Source of the DNA: Lota lota
Taxonomy: Eukaryota; Chordata; Actinopteri; Gadiformes; Lotidae
Reading direction: 5' to 3'
Assembly (NCBI GenBank): GCA_026745465.1
Contig: JACYXH010000091.1
Coordinates: forward strand, 1,498,501 to 1,562,500
DNA: 64,000 nt
Position numbers and translations under genes: made by a program. Every line of letters begins with the position of its first letter. Within the stretch, counting starts at the first letter, position 1. Positions 42,321-63,462 of the stretch are shown here, in pieces. The notes below the pieces were generated by a model. That model was not told where the DNA came from, ran no database searches, and saw only the letters and a program-made list of their open reading frames with translations.

Positions 42321-43562
42321 CAGAATATGGAAGTTCAACTGAAAATGAAAAACTTGACCATATTAGTATTTGACCATAGTTGTTCTTTCATCTTGCCCTC
42401 ACACAAAATCCCCATACCCTTACCACCACTACACATATAAATATATATATATATATATCATGTACATTAAACCGTTGTACAGACTGTGTAAAAAAGTAAC
42501 TAGTAAATAGGCCTACAATCTGAAGCGTGAAACGCGCCGGTGGGAAAACGGCTGCCGAACTACTGAATTTACTATGTCTGAAGGTGAGTTTGCCGCCATT
42601 TTTACCTTCATTCCGCCCTTTAGAAAATAAGAGCGTGAAGACCATGCAGGGTTCCTGCCAACCAGCTGCAAAGCTACCAGATGGTGTTTTGTTTGTTTTG
42701 TCTTGTTTAACCCTTACCTCTAAACTTCAGCCCCTCTAAACTTCAGCCCCTTGGCTGTAGTTTATACTGTAACAGGTCTGTGAGGGGAGGAAGGTTTGAA
42801 GTTCTGCGCTGACACTTTTGTAAAAAACAAAACAAAAAATGTGACGTTTATCACTTTACCCCGTCCCTCTCAAACCACCACTTTAGCATTCACAATGACA
42901 ATAGGCTGCGCCCCCTGTGTATGAGGGTTTTTCCTTTTACATAGCTATGGTATACTGCCAATGGAAGGGGGTGATATTATGACTTGACAAGGGATGAACT
43001 GTTTATTTGTGACCACACACTTCTCAAGGAAGTGCAAATCTGTAAAACGAAAGACCGGTGTTGTGAAAAATACACTATGATTGGAGTGTGACTAAAGTTG
43101 TGGGATGTGTGTGTGTGCATATGTGAGTGAATGTGTCCATGCAAGAGACGGTTTAAGATAGAATATAATGTGTAGCAATGTTATGTATTGATCCGATCCA
43201 GCAAATGAACCAATCAGCATGCAGGAAAAGTTGTTTCTTCAGGCATAAAGGCATAACAATTTCTACACTAAAAATAGATTTAAAAAGACAGTATTGCTAC
43301 ATTAAGCTTTAAAGTAAATTCACTAAGATTTTTGGTTTGTTGAATGTCATTGGGTCCAAGTCTACTACGACTTTTAAGAGGATTCATGTTCTCAAGACGA
43401 TGTTGCAAGAGATGGGGAATGGAAGCTACCATGTTGCTCACTGCTGCTCTGCTTCGCTCCCATCTGCTCGCTCGCCTTTGTCAAAATGTTCAGTTTCTAA
43501 TGTCCACCTTCATCTTCCATTCTTTTCAAGAGACGACTCCGGAAGTAAAAATGGATGTTTTA

Positions 43563-43568
43563 AATAAA
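43563..43568 (+). terminator. Candidate distal polyadenylation signal of ARHGAP39
   Basis: AATAAA in an AT-rich context (TTTTAAATAAATGATTC), about 350 bp before the opposing LRRC40 signal. Confidence 0.5.
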
Positions 43569-43918
43569 TGATTCAAATGTTCTTAACAAAAGAGTTTTGC
43601 CTCTTAATCTTTGTCGGAAATACTGCAGTTTGAGATAAATTGCCCCCCTCCACACAAACATCACCCACCATATTCACGAGTCACACAACCTAATGAAAGG
43701 CACACTGCTGAGCTTATTCAAAGAGCCCATCTCCTGACTCATGAGTAGACTACACTTCCTGGTTGTGCTTCAGAGTGGTCATTTAACCAATAGTGTAATG
43801 AACTGCAGCACTTATGTAGTAGACAGTGAAGACAAGCATACGGACCGTGAAATAGCATCTTGTTTATCATGCCTGCAATACACACCAAGCAATCATGATT
43901 GTGAAGCCACAATTGAAA

Positions 43919-43925
43919 TAATTTA
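43919..43925 (-). terminator. Candidate polyadenylation signal of LRRC40
   Basis: TTTATT on the plus strand (AATAAA on the minus), about 200 bp downstream of the LRRC40 stop codon in transcript sense. Confidence 0.5.
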
Positions 43926-44127
43926 TTGAATGTATAAGTGCTTCTCATTGGATGTTGTACAAGATGTGTTTTAAGAATGCATGGATTGCACATTTATCAT
44001 TACAAACGGCACCATCCTTCTGTGGAGGATTTCACCTCTGGCCAATGGGCAGTGACATCACTACTAAGCCCTGATCTTGTGGGTGGGGCGTGGGGAGAGG
44101 GCAGGGTGTAGCCTGAAAGGACAGGAT

Positions 44128-52659
<8,532 letters not shown>

Positions 52660-55077
52660 ATGGCCAGTCCCGATCACATAAGGGCCATTGGCAGCGTCCT
52701 GGTGGACCCCAGTAAGGACTTGTCCCAGCGCTTCAGAGCGTTGTTCACACTGAGGAACTTGGGAGGTAATGCACGTACTGGACACTTAAGTCACTTGGCC
52801 ACTAATGTATAATGGTCAATAATGTAGCATATACCAATACTGCCAATATTGTCTACCTCCACTGTTGATTGTGTTCATATTTATTTTTGCATCTGCATTT
52901 CTACTATCATTGTGTATATATACATTTCTATTTTCTTTGTTGTTTTACTACTTCTGGGATAAATAAAGTATTGTCTCATTTTATCTTATATCATAATTTA
53001 AGGAATAATAATGGGAGATTTAACCTAAGCTGTCGTTTCATCTATACATTGTCCTATATACATACATTGTACATGTATTGTAATTGCATGTCATTACTCT
53101 CTCTAAAACATTTAGGTTCAGAAGCCATAGAGTGGATTAGCAAGACGTTTGTTGATGAGTCTGTCTTGCTGAAGCACGAGCTGGCCTACTGCCTGGGACA
53201 GATGCAGGACCGACAAGCAATACCCACACTAACCTGCTGTCCTGAAAGACACCCAGCAAGACCCCATGGTCCGACACGAAGCAGGTAGGGCTGGCTTGTC
53301 CAGGGAAAGGAGAAATGTAGAGAGAAGTAAACTCCAAACTTGTATAACACTCTCAACCTCCATACACAACCTACATTTGTTGTCATTGTTGTGCAATGGT
53401 CGAATACTGATTTATTGTTCTGAAAAGGTCCTGTGATGTCTATGTAATATAATTGTCTGTCTTTTGCATCTCTAGGTGAGGCTTTAGGTGCGATTGGTGA
53501 CCCAGAAGTTCTGCCAATACTTGAAGAGTATTCAAAGGACCCCGTCATTGAGGTATAGCAAGCACTACTATAAACAAACTATAACCCTTTTTTAAACTTG
53601 GGACTGTAAAACATCAGTATTTTTCTGCTGAAGTACAATCGGCAACGATAACAATAACAATATATTTTATGTTGGATAATTATAAACTATTATGTTATAA
53701 AATCAATGTAGTATGTTCTAATTTTGAACAGTGTTACTGAATTATTTCTTTACAAAATATGTTTCTATTAATGAATTACACTAAATACATAAATTGATAG
53801 AAGTTCATCAATATTTGAACTTCTTAACTCTTGGCTTTTGTCAACCATGTCTTTTATTAGCAATCCTCTTATACGTATGGCAATTTTCCACTGTCTTCAC
53901 AATCAGTAGATCAGAAGATCAGACTCAACCACCGAAACATTTCACGTTACAGCTCACAGTAAAAAATAAAAAATATAAAGAAGCATTATTTAAATAGTCC
54001 ATGTTCCACTAGTTCTACGGTTAACCGTTCATGGGCTACACCTAGTGTCACCGCTCTGCTTTGAAACACAACACATGGGTCAGGGGGTTACTGTGTTTGC
54101 TGTAGCGTACTATGCAGTGGGGAAACGCCCCTACATGGAGCCCTGAGAAGTGGCATAAAGCGCTGTTTCCCTGTTTCTCCTGTAGGTGGCAGAGACGTGC
54201 CAGCTGGCGCTGCGTCGGCTGGAGTGGCTGCAGAGTGGGGGACAAACTGAGGACGGCGTGGCGGACAAAAACCCCTACTCCTCCGTGGACCCTGCCCCTC
54301 CCGCACCCAAGAAGAGCATCCCGGAGCTGCGCACTGTCCTACTGGAAGAGACCCTGCCGCTGTTTGAGCGTTACAGGGCAATGTTTGCCCTCCGCAACAA
54401 CGGCAGCGAAGAGGCCGTGCTGGCGCTAGGAGACGGTGTGTTTGTGTGTGTGAACGTGTGTGTGTCGATGCAACTGTCAAGCTATTTGCCATGGCTATTT
54501 TCCAATATTTTATTAGGCTGTTCTTGCTTTGTGTCAGTGTTGATACTTTGATTTATGCTGAGCTTCTACTTCAGTGTATTTGTGAAACTATTGGTCGATT
54601 AATCAATATGGCGTTACTCATTCATTTTTATTGATTGTATTACTTTATTTTATTTTATTTAAACACATAAATAGCCGACAGCTTAATCAACAATGACAAT
54701 GTAAAGATGAGGACGATGATGAACCCGCCCCCATCAACAACCTTTTCGTCTCCCCCCCCCCGGCAGGCCTGCAGTGCTCCAGCGCCCTGTTCCGCCACGA
54801 GATCGGCTACGTCCTGGGACAGATGCAGCACCCGGCGGCCGTGCCGGCCCTGCGCGCGGCCCTGGAGCGCAGCGGGGAGAGCCCCATGGTGCGCCACGAG
54901 GCGGCCGAGGCTCTGGGCTCCATCGGCAAGGAGGAGTGCCTGGAGGTGCTGCAGCGTCACCGCGGCGACGGCGAGCGCGTGGTGAAGGAGAGCTGCGAGG
55001 TGGCGCTGGACATGCTGGAGTACGAGAGCAGCGGGCAGTTCCAGTACGCGGACGGCCTGCTCCGGCTGCAGTGTTGA
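52660..55077 (+). CDS. dohh: DOHH, deoxyhypusine hydroxylase, with a one-base frameshift in this sequence
   Basis: Coding exons are 52660-52765, 53116-53284, 53476-53552, 54186-54435 and 54767-55077. DOHH is a HEAT-repeat di-iron monooxygenase that hydroxylates deoxyhypusine on eIF5A, the last step of hypusine formation. Four His-Glu metal motifs are visible: KHELAYCLG (H56/E57), [18 protein letters not shown] and RHEAAEALG. The interdomain linker is [13 protein letters not shown] and the end is [12 protein letters not shown]. Removing one base would give 303 residues (human 302). As written, exon 53116-53284 has one extra base near 53238. The frame upstream reads ...AIPTLTC, whereas the conserved [15 protein letters not shown] lies in the next frame. 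Read literally, the product stops at residue 92, just after the 53284/53476 junction. All splice sites are otherwise canonical and the rest of the gene is conserved, so a sequencing error is as likely as a true loss. Confidence 0.93.
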
Positions 55078-55680
55078 CGCAGGACGGACGTGGGGTTGGG
55101 TCACTACACTCCCCAATTTTTGGAGGGGAATTTTTACAGATATTTCGCTGCTGATGGGGGAGGAGAAAAGTACTGAATCTCCAAGGAGAAATATCCTACG
55201 GAAAGAATCTGAGATTTACTTTCAACATAAAGGTCAACACAATTGTACGTAGTAAACGATGGCACAGGACTGATGAAGTTGGTTGTTTGACAAGCACAAC
55301 CAAGAGTCCAGCTGCCCATGGTTCTGCAGATGGGGCTTACGAGGGCTTTCCTGTCCACTAGTGTGTACTGTGTGCAACAGAACCATGGGTAGCCTATGTG
55401 TGACTGGGATGGGGAATGAGAGGTTAATGTGTTTGTGTCTTGAAGGGTATATTATAAAACGGCATTTATACAACTAATGAGCTTCAATGACTGCTTTAAA
55501 TTGTATTGTACTGATGACGTTTTTTTCCCCATATTATATTATGTGTTCAACTGGTTGCATCACTGTGATGATGTCTATAGTTATTGCTATGGTCTGTTTG
55601 ACATTTTGGAATGTAGCCTTGGCTTGTTGTATTTAAATCAATCATCAATCACCACAACCATCTGTCATCTAACACAACAC

Positions 55681-55686
55681 AATAAA
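55681..55686 (+). terminator. Candidate polyadenylation signal of DOHH
   Basis: AATAAA about 600 bp after the DOHH stop codon (CACAATAAATGTT). Confidence 0.6.
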
Positions 55687-55771
55687 TGTTATTCTGAGCC
55701 CCAATATCTTTCATAACATAACTACATGCAAGGGAGACCATTATTTATATCAAATGAAACAAAGTGATCTT

Positions 55772-55775
<4 letters not shown>

Positions 55776-55830
<55 letters not shown>
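55776..55830. repeat. (TA)n microsatellite
   Basis: About 55 bp of TA just downstream of the DOHH polyadenylation signal. The rest of 55690-56271 shows nothing recognisable. Confidence 0.97.
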
Positions 55831-55834
<4 letters not shown>

Positions 55835-56271
55835 ATGGTTAGTTGTCTGATCTGTGACACTTAAAATAATAGATTACTTATATATTAAACAGTTAACTAT
55901 CAAGTAATTGTTTATTTTCTCACCTGAAATCCTATGGTCAGGATTAGGCATTCATGTAACATATTAGACTGCATTCCAAAAATAATATATATTTTATTAC
56001 AAATTTTAAATACTGTGACAGTTGACATGTTTGTAATATTGTGTTACTTATATACCTGTACCAAACAACATGAGCATCTTTGTTGTTGAACTAGTCTGAC
56101 TTTATGAGTAGGAGGAAGGGATTTCTGACCCTGAGGTTTAAGCAATGTGTAGCTGCGGGGCCGTGGGGGGGGGGAGGGGGAGAGAGACGCAGAAGATTGG
56201 AAAGGGTATGTGTGGTTTTGAGTTTTCTTCATTACCAAAGGGGCTGACGGAGAGAGAGGGACGCTGGCACC

Positions 56272-56394
56272 ATGCTCCATCTTGTGGCTGTGTTTGTGCT
56301 GGTCATCAACGTGTCCATCACTGTCTTCTACTGGGTGTTCATTCTGACTGAGGCCTTCTACAGGAGGAAACCGGAGGACCAACAGCCTGCATAA
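56272..56394 (+). CDS. Candidate 40-residue single-pass membrane microprotein A
   Basis: ATG in a favourable context (GGCACCATGC), 40 codons, TAA. The N-terminal two thirds are one hydrophobic helix (LVAVFVLVINVSITVFYWVF), followed by TEAFYRRKPEDQQPA, a basic then acidic tail. It shares the pattern NxS(I/L)T...F(I/L)xx(E/Q)AF(Y/C)R with the ORF at 57766-57900, at the same distance from the hydrophobic segment, which argues that both are real and related by tandem duplication. I cannot name the family. The stop is followed by AAAGGGTACTTC and microprotein B by AATAAGGTACTT, so each may end near a splice donor. Topology and expression are inferred. Confidence 0.5.
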   Translation: MLHLVAVFVLVINVSITVFYWVFILTEAFYRRKPEDQQPA

Positions 56395-57765
56395 AGGGTA
56401 CTTCATGTAGCATGTTGTATGTCCTTTTATTATTTTTTCTGTGAAAGTTTGTTTTTTAAGGTGACTGGGACATAGGAGTGACGGGAGTCCCTGGGTGGCC
56501 CCATATAACAGAAATGTTGATGCCGCTTTCTGCAAAACCTCAAAAGTGCTAGTCTACTCCAGTAGCATCTGGAGTTAAGATTATGGACCCGCCTGCATAA
56601 GAGCTATTAACCCAAACTTCCTTATGAACATAACACAATGTTTTCTAAGAAAAGTTGCATTCTTCTTTTATTATAGGTAGATCAAAACGTTATATTTTGC
56701 AATCTTTGTCTTTTAATCTTGTTCAATGCTAGTCTTTAAATGTATTGTTCAAGAAATTAAATCCTATCTCCGTGTTCTCTTACTGTTCTGTAAGAAAAAT
56801 TATACAGACCCTGGTCAACGTGTTTATTGTTGAATGCATTTTATCTACGGTTTCTAGGGTTTTTGTTGTGGTCTTTTGACCAACATAACCGTTCAACAGA
56901 GTCCTCCTTCACACTGAGATAAGTGTCTGGCTGCAAGTTGTGGATTAAATGTCCCTGCATTGCTACTGCATTGACCATATTCAGGGAGATTGTGCCACCT
57001 AATTTAAAACTCAACTCAGCTAAATGGCAGTACTTTAATTATAATGGATAGCAAACATATATACATTTTGTTATTGTTTTTGCAAATGCTAGGGATTGTA
57101 CAACAAGCAACAAAAACTGCAATTCAAAAATATATATCACATAGTGACCAATGGCGTGGGGGAATGTCCATTGCAAATTATAGAGATTAATTAAGATTGA
57201 GAGTGAAGGGATTATCCAGGTGTGTGTGTCGGTTTGTGAAGGACAAAGAGAGGCCATGTCACAGATTATTCTAATCCCTACATATGCAGGCTAAATGAAA
57301 CTGGCAACTAAATTGTCATTGGTGAACAGGGCTGTCATTCAGTGTGCCGGTAAAATAACAACGATCCAATCTCTATGAATCTGAGCTACACTGACAGTCT
57401 AAAAGAAAATCAACTCATCAACATAGAAATGTTGAAGCCTTTTTACGCCAAAAGCAAAACAACTGACCTACCAACCCTACCGACCAACTACCCTGCTACG
57501 AAACAAAGCAGACAACAAGACTAACAGACTGAACCAGCTCCAGCCATTTGAGTTATGTCATCAAAGCTGTGTGATTGACCCACAGACTAAGACCCGCAGA
57601 TATTCTCCTACCTGCGCCAACATACCTGTCTTTAAACAGACTTTCATCCAGAGAACCAAAATTGGCAATTCTAGCATGGAATCTCAGCAGCCAGCCAGCC
57701 AGCTCACTTACAGACCGTACCTTCAGACATCTAAGCAGTCTTGCCACCTCTACCAACCATCCAGT

Positions 57766-57900
57766 ATGCATCCACTGTTGGCTGGAATACTGACTGCCAA
57801 CACCTCTTTGACATTGGTCCTGTGCAACTTCCTGTTTCGGCAGGCCTTCTGCAGGACGCTGAAAGATGAGCCGGAACCGGAGGTCGCCATCATAGCATGA
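57766..57900 (+). CDS. Candidate 44-residue single-pass membrane microprotein B, paralogue of A
   Basis: ATG to TGA, 44 codons. The hydrophobic segment (LLAGILTANTSLTLVLCNFLF) is followed by RQAFCRTLKDEPEPEVAIIA. The alignment with microprotein A at 56272 covers the NTS/NVS sequon, the helix and the (E/Q)AFxR motif. The frame is open upstream to 57571 without any recognisable domain, so a longer N-terminus cannot be excluded. Candidate polyadenylation signal AATAAA at about 57957. Function unknown. Confidence 0.45.
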   Translation: MHPLLAGILTANTSLTLVLCNFLFRQAFCRTLKDEPEPEVAIIA

Positions 57901-58266
57901 ATAAGGTACTTTTTCTTTCATGGCTCAACAGTAGTCATCATTTGTATGTGTATAAAAAATAAAGGAATTCTATCATATTATATAAATAGTATCAATATTT
58001 ATTTACTAAGAAGTATTTATGTCATAATTAAGGGTCAGCCATGCTGTTCCTATGATCCTGCCACCTATTAGAATCAACTTAAACCAAAGCCCACTTTCCA
58101 TCAAGGCTTACCAGCATTCAGTAACACAGCATGGTGCAGTCTGTTCAACAACACTATCTTAGTGCTATTGTCCTTTTAATCAGCTTACAGTTTTTTGAAA
58201 AACCCAAGCTCTTGTGGCTCGCTTTAACCTCTACACACCAGTCCCGCTTTGTCGGCTTACCCTGGG

Positions 58267-58271
<5 letters not shown>

Positions 58272-58351
<80 letters not shown>

Positions 58352-58356
58352 CACAT
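58272..58356. repeat. (CA)n microsatellite, about 85 bp
   Basis: CA array interrupted by a single G near 58345. Confidence 0.98.
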
Positions 58357-59108
58357 TTCAATTTACAGGCTATTTGTATTTGCTGTGTGTATCTTTTGTG
58401 TTTCTATCTGTAAGGTAGCTGTTGTTTCTGCCATGGGGCTCTGTTGTCAGATTATACTAATCAATAAACTTGATAACATTGCGTTCCATTGCATTTTTGC
58501 CACCTTACAGCACATTTGCCATCAGAAGTAAAACCTAATGCACATCCAATATTCTTCAGCAAGGCCTTCAATAGATTATATATGAGATATATGTGATGAT
58601 ACATATTTGAAGATAGATGAGCTATCATCAAATTTCACAATACATAGTGGCCAAAGATCCTCGGTGTCAATGAGGAATCCTTTCATCCATATACACACAC
58701 ACTACCAATTCACAATTTTTTTGTGGTGTTTTATTTGCAGGACACATACCTGGCTCCTTCCAGAAGGGGGCTTGCTTCAAGTCAAATGGATCCAACCACA
58801 GCAAGATAGAGCACACAGTGGAGAGGAGAGGGAAGGATCATTTTCAGAATACTTTCATAGTTCCTACATTTATGATCTAATGATCATCTAACACTTACCG
58901 TAACTGGATAGGTTTGTATACAAAGCAGAAAGAATCGAGGCAAAATTGGAGTCATCCAAATGTTCCTCTAAATCAGTGGTTTCTCTATTTTTACCATCTA
59001 TTTTTACATATGTCCCCCTCTCAGATGTTTTTTCAGCTTAGTAGCCCTTTCACCAGCACAAAACCTTTTAAGATGAGGTGAGGTGCTATTCAGATTCAAC
59101 ACATTTTA

Positions 59109-59261
59109 TTAAAGGTGCAGTGTGTAGAATTGAGTGGCATCTAGCAGAACGAACTTGTCAGAAATTAAATATAAGTTTTCAGTTGGTTTGGGGTATTCAG
59201 TTGGTTGCAATCTGCAACCTCACCGCTAGATGGCATTAAATCCTACACACTGCACCTTTAA
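59109..59261. mobile_element. MITE with ~18-bp perfect terminal inverted repeats
   Basis: It starts TTAAAGGTGCAGTGTGTAG and ends CTACACACTGCACCTTTAA, exact reverse complements. The pairing continues imperfectly inward (GTGGCATCTAGC against the reverse complement of GCTAGATGGCAT). About 153 bp, non-coding. Confidence 0.85.
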
Positions 59262-60974
59262 GGTGGAATTGTTTTCCAATTGTTCATAATCAATTTTAAA
59301 CAACAAATATACCTTTTTAGAAATTGTCCAAGTACCCCCTGCAATCCTTCAAAATTCAAATTAGAACAAGGATAGATATGTTTCACTATCAGATTATCAT
59401 CCCCATTGATAGACAGATGAACAGTGTAATTAGATTTCATTCATTGATAGGGATATAGGGTGTACGCGACTTATAGTATTTAGACAATACATAGTTAATA
59501 TGTAAAATAAATAAATAAATGAAAATAGTGTTTTAAATTGTGTTGTTTTGTTGTGAGTAATGCTGTGGCTGTTAATAGTTGATGCTAATGTTAAAGCTAC
59601 ACTAGGTTCGATAGTGTAACAATCCCTGCCTCTAAAAATATCATCATTAATATAATCAACATTTGATGAGCATCATTGTCAGCAGCATGAGTGTAATAAC
59701 ATTATCAGGGGGCAAATTAACTTGACCAATCAACTTTCACCAAACACTAGAGCGCGAAATTCTTTTTAATTTGGGGAATTGTTTTTGTTCGTTGTGTATG
59801 TGTATAATCAAAATAAAATGAATGGCCTTGCCCTGCAACATGAAAAACAACACTGGAATAATGCAATGTAGCCTTATAACGCATTCCAAATATAATGTAA
59901 TGAAGTTAGTGCTTGACGATGCCATTGTGTGAATACTAATCATGACTATATAATCGATAACATTGGTAATAAGACTTTAAAAGATAGCAGAACAGTTTTC
60001 TCTCCATAATTGTCAATAAAATGTTGTATTTTGAGTCTCAGCTCCTTCATGCAGTGGTTTACTTTGTTCTAGACATGGGCCCTGTTTCAAGTAGCCGGTT
60101 AGGATATGTTTAAGCATAAACCAGAACTCTGACTCAAGCGAGCGCCTCCCTGGGTTGTCAAGAGTTTTCGTTTAAAAACTGCTGGTTTAAAAACTGCTGA
60201 TTTCAAACGTCTTTTTAAACGTCATCGACTCAGGACAAGCGGGTCATCATTTAATGACACACCTTCAAGTGAGTAGCCCTGTTGTAATGGAGTTGAAAAT
60301 CCCAGCCACGCTGGGCAGACACAGCGAGTCAAGCTGAGTCAAGCCAAGCCAGCATGTGTATTGAAAAGCATGTGGAAAAGGGCCACGATGGGCTGCTACG
60401 GTACCGGTTGATCCTTCTATGTACTAGGTTTAACTGGCTATGAACCAGGTTTAACCTGCTATGTACCAGGTTTGATCCAGGTCAGGCTCACTGCATGAAC
60501 TGCCCATGGTAACTGAACTAAGATTGCTGTAAGCTTTGTATCTGAAACAAAATTCTTTCCCTGAATTCTGACTTAACATATCCGGTTAACCGAGAAATCT
60601 AGCTTCTTGAAATAGGATCATGGTTATCAGTCACTTGGCCTGCCCAAATTGTAGATTTTATCAGTCACGTATCAGTCTCAAACCTGAATATTGGTATTAA
60701 CCATATCCCCTGTTTTAGCATTAAGAACCTAATAATCCTACAGTATTTTGCCTTCTACATCTGTTTACCTAAACACAGAAGCATTTCCTTGCCACAATCA
60801 TTAACTATCATCCCCTGACAGATAGGCCTACTGTATTTATTTGCAACGTTGAAGGTCTTCTATGTGTGACTTGCATAGGTCATCTACTCATCAAAGATCA
60901 TGTCAACCTTCTGAGTTTGAACCATAGGGCTTCACAGCATTGTTCTAAAGAGTCATTGAGGAGCCCTAAACTTC

Positions 60975-61085
60975 ATGGCCGATAACAAAGTTAATACCTG
61001 CCAGCATCCACAGTATTTCTGGATGGCGTTTACTGTTTTTGTAATGTTATATGCCATTTGTATGGCCAAACGTTTATTAAAAAAG
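60975..61085 (+). CDS. Possible first coding exon of a small membrane protein, unidentified
   Basis: ATG at 60975 begins MADNKVNTCQHPQYFW, followed by one hydrophobic segment (MAFTVFVMLYAICMA) and a basic KRLLKK. The frame meets AAG|GTAGCC at 61085/61086, a weak donor-like site, and otherwise runs on to 61244. No family was recognised. It could be chance. Confidence 0.2.
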
Positions 61086-62488
61086 GTAGCCTACCCTAGA
61101 AGAGCAGCGTGCTCAAAGAATGTTAGGGATAGTCATATATTTATCTTTTTCTACAATTTGCAATTTTACATGATACAAACCAACACATTTGACAACAAAT
61201 GTTGGTTTTCAATTTGTTTAAGGACTCCTTCAGTTGTTTTTTAATAAATGTATGGCCATTTTATTAAGGCCTCCCGTCAGCCCTGTGAAGTGACTGAGAC
61301 TGTGTTTAGGAAGTTAAGAAACCAGTAAGCGGTAACCAGGTTGCAGTTAGCTTTTCCGTGTGAATGTAAACGCAATGTTTGTGAGAGTCTGATACTATGC
61401 AGATGAATGGCAATTTAATCAAAATAGTTGAATATTTGCATTTAATTTACAATATTTCAACATACAAAATAGTGTTTGAAGAGAAGTAGTTACAAAACAT
61501 TTGATTGACTGCTTTTCAGCACTGTAACCAACACATGCATCTCCTCCCCAGGCACCACATGGATGCAAGAGATTGTTCCTCTGATTCAGGCTGAAGGGGA
61601 TCTGGCCGCTGTTCAGAGTCTACCCAACTGGGAACGAGTTCCCTGGTTAGAGGAAATCATTGCACCCACCCTTAACCTGGAGCAGAGACCTTCCCCTCGA
61701 TTCTTAACCACACACCATCACTACAGTATGATGCCACCCTCCTTCTTCAAGGCCCGGCCAAAAGTAAGCTATTGTCCATTAGTATGTGTATTATATCCAG
61801 GGGCCTATATTGCAATTCATGTAATGTTTAATCAGTACACTTTTCTATTCAATACATTTTCAAACATTTTGAGAGCGAGAGAGAGCCAGGTGGAGTTGTG
61901 GGGCAGTCCTTAAAAAGGGAATATAATATGTGTGAGTTTCACAATCACGTTGGTTTCTTTCAGCAACAACAAAAAGCATCAATTCTGTTGATGCTGTCAA
62001 GACCCATTACATTTTTTATGTCATTATCTGAAGTCAGCTGTGTGCCCTGTCTCCATCAAACATATATACCAACTCTCAAGACATTTATTGAATTTGTTTT
62101 TAATTTCAGGTAATCTATGCCATGAGGAACCCAAAGGATGTTTTCACATCTTTTTTTCACTTTCAAAAGATGGCCTCCATTTATGTTGATCCGGAATCAC
62201 CAAACCAGTATCTAATGAAGTTTCTTGATGGGAAAGGTGAAGTACCTTTCTTAATATATTTATGCTAAGTACTTAAATGTAAAGATTATATTTGTACTAT
62301 ATTTTGATTCTGAACTTCCAATGGCATTTGGATCTTGGTTTGATCACATAAAGAGCTGGCTGAATGCTGAAGAGAAAGAGCGCATTTTGTACATCTCCTA
62401 CGAGGAAATTATTATGGTATGGTTTGAGTAAAAGGTTATACACCTTTTTTTGTATGTACCAATTCAAAATTTCTGACCTTAATATCAC

Positions 62489-62825
62489 TGTAGCAATGTC
62501 CATTACTACACGCCACCTAGGTGGCTCCCATACTCCACCTAGGTGACTTTCCTCGGGCTCCTCCCAACAATTGGACACAGGGTGGTGATGTTGAAAACCG
62601 GTTTATTGTAAAAGTTGCATACGATGAAGCTGGCAGACGGTGCTCCGTGCTGCCATGCCGAAGAGCTCTCCTCGAGTGTGTGTGGTGGTGGCTGGTTTAA
62701 CCTGTGCACACTGATTGCTCAATGTGCAACAGGTGTGCAGCCCCACCCAGCCCCAGAGTCCAATCAGTCTGACTCAGGCCAGGTGAGGCTGCTTAAACCA
62801 GCCACCATCCACACACACTCCCACA
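62489..62825 (-). repeat. LTR (3' LTR in element sense)
   Basis: 337 bp, TGTAGCAATG...CTCCCACA on the plus strand. It carries the palindromic CCACCTAGGTGG and TTTATT (AATAAA on the minus strand). Confidence 0.92.
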
Positions 62826-63462
62826 TACCCCCAACACTCAATTGAAGCCGGGGAGTGTCCCCGGCTGAAACCTACTCCCCCCCCCCCCCCCCCCCCCTTC
62901 CTCCTCCACCACCCCCCATCCAAAAAAATAATAATCCTAAACCGGACTCTGACCCAGGGTTACCATACCTCACGGACTCTGACCAGGGTTACCATACCTA
63001 AAAAAAAACTAAAAAAAAACAACCCCAACCCCACAGTCCCCACACCTTCCCAGGGTGACACCCCAACCCACCCTCCCCCTCCATCCTGGAGACTCGGAGG
63101 CCTGGGCTGCTGCCTTGACTGGCGGAGGTGTCGGCGGACTTGGCGGTCCACTCCAGCCCACCCTCCCCCTCCATCCTGGAGACTCGGAGGCCTGGGCTGC
63201 TGACCCAGGGCTGTCTGGACGGGCTGGCGGAAGAGTTGGTTGGGCAGCGGCGCTGGCTGGATGCCGGGGTGGCTAGCTGCAGACGGTTGCCTGTGGCGGT
63301 TGCTGCGCTGCCTCCCCCGTCCTCCGCTGGAATCCACAGCGCCGTTGGGGAGAGGGATGGTGTTGGGCGAAGGCTGTCCTTCGTCGCTGCTGGGCCCAGT
63401 GCGCCCCTGGACAGCCTTCCTGTGTCCAACGCAGTCTGGAGAGGCCCCACATTGGGCGCCAG

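Larger units (their letters stand above)
57960..61551. other. Intergenic stretch before the sulfotransferase exons
   Basis: Contains a CA array (58272-58356, with one G interruption), a MITE (59109-59261) and a small ORF at 60975. I looked for the 5' sulfotransferase exon (ending in a YPKSG-like motif) and did not find it. Confidence 0.55.

Noticed and set aside
61563..61913. 116-residue sulfotransferase frame read as a single-exon gene
   Set aside because: The homologous part stops at the donor GTAAGC (61764) and resumes at 62110. The rest is intron.
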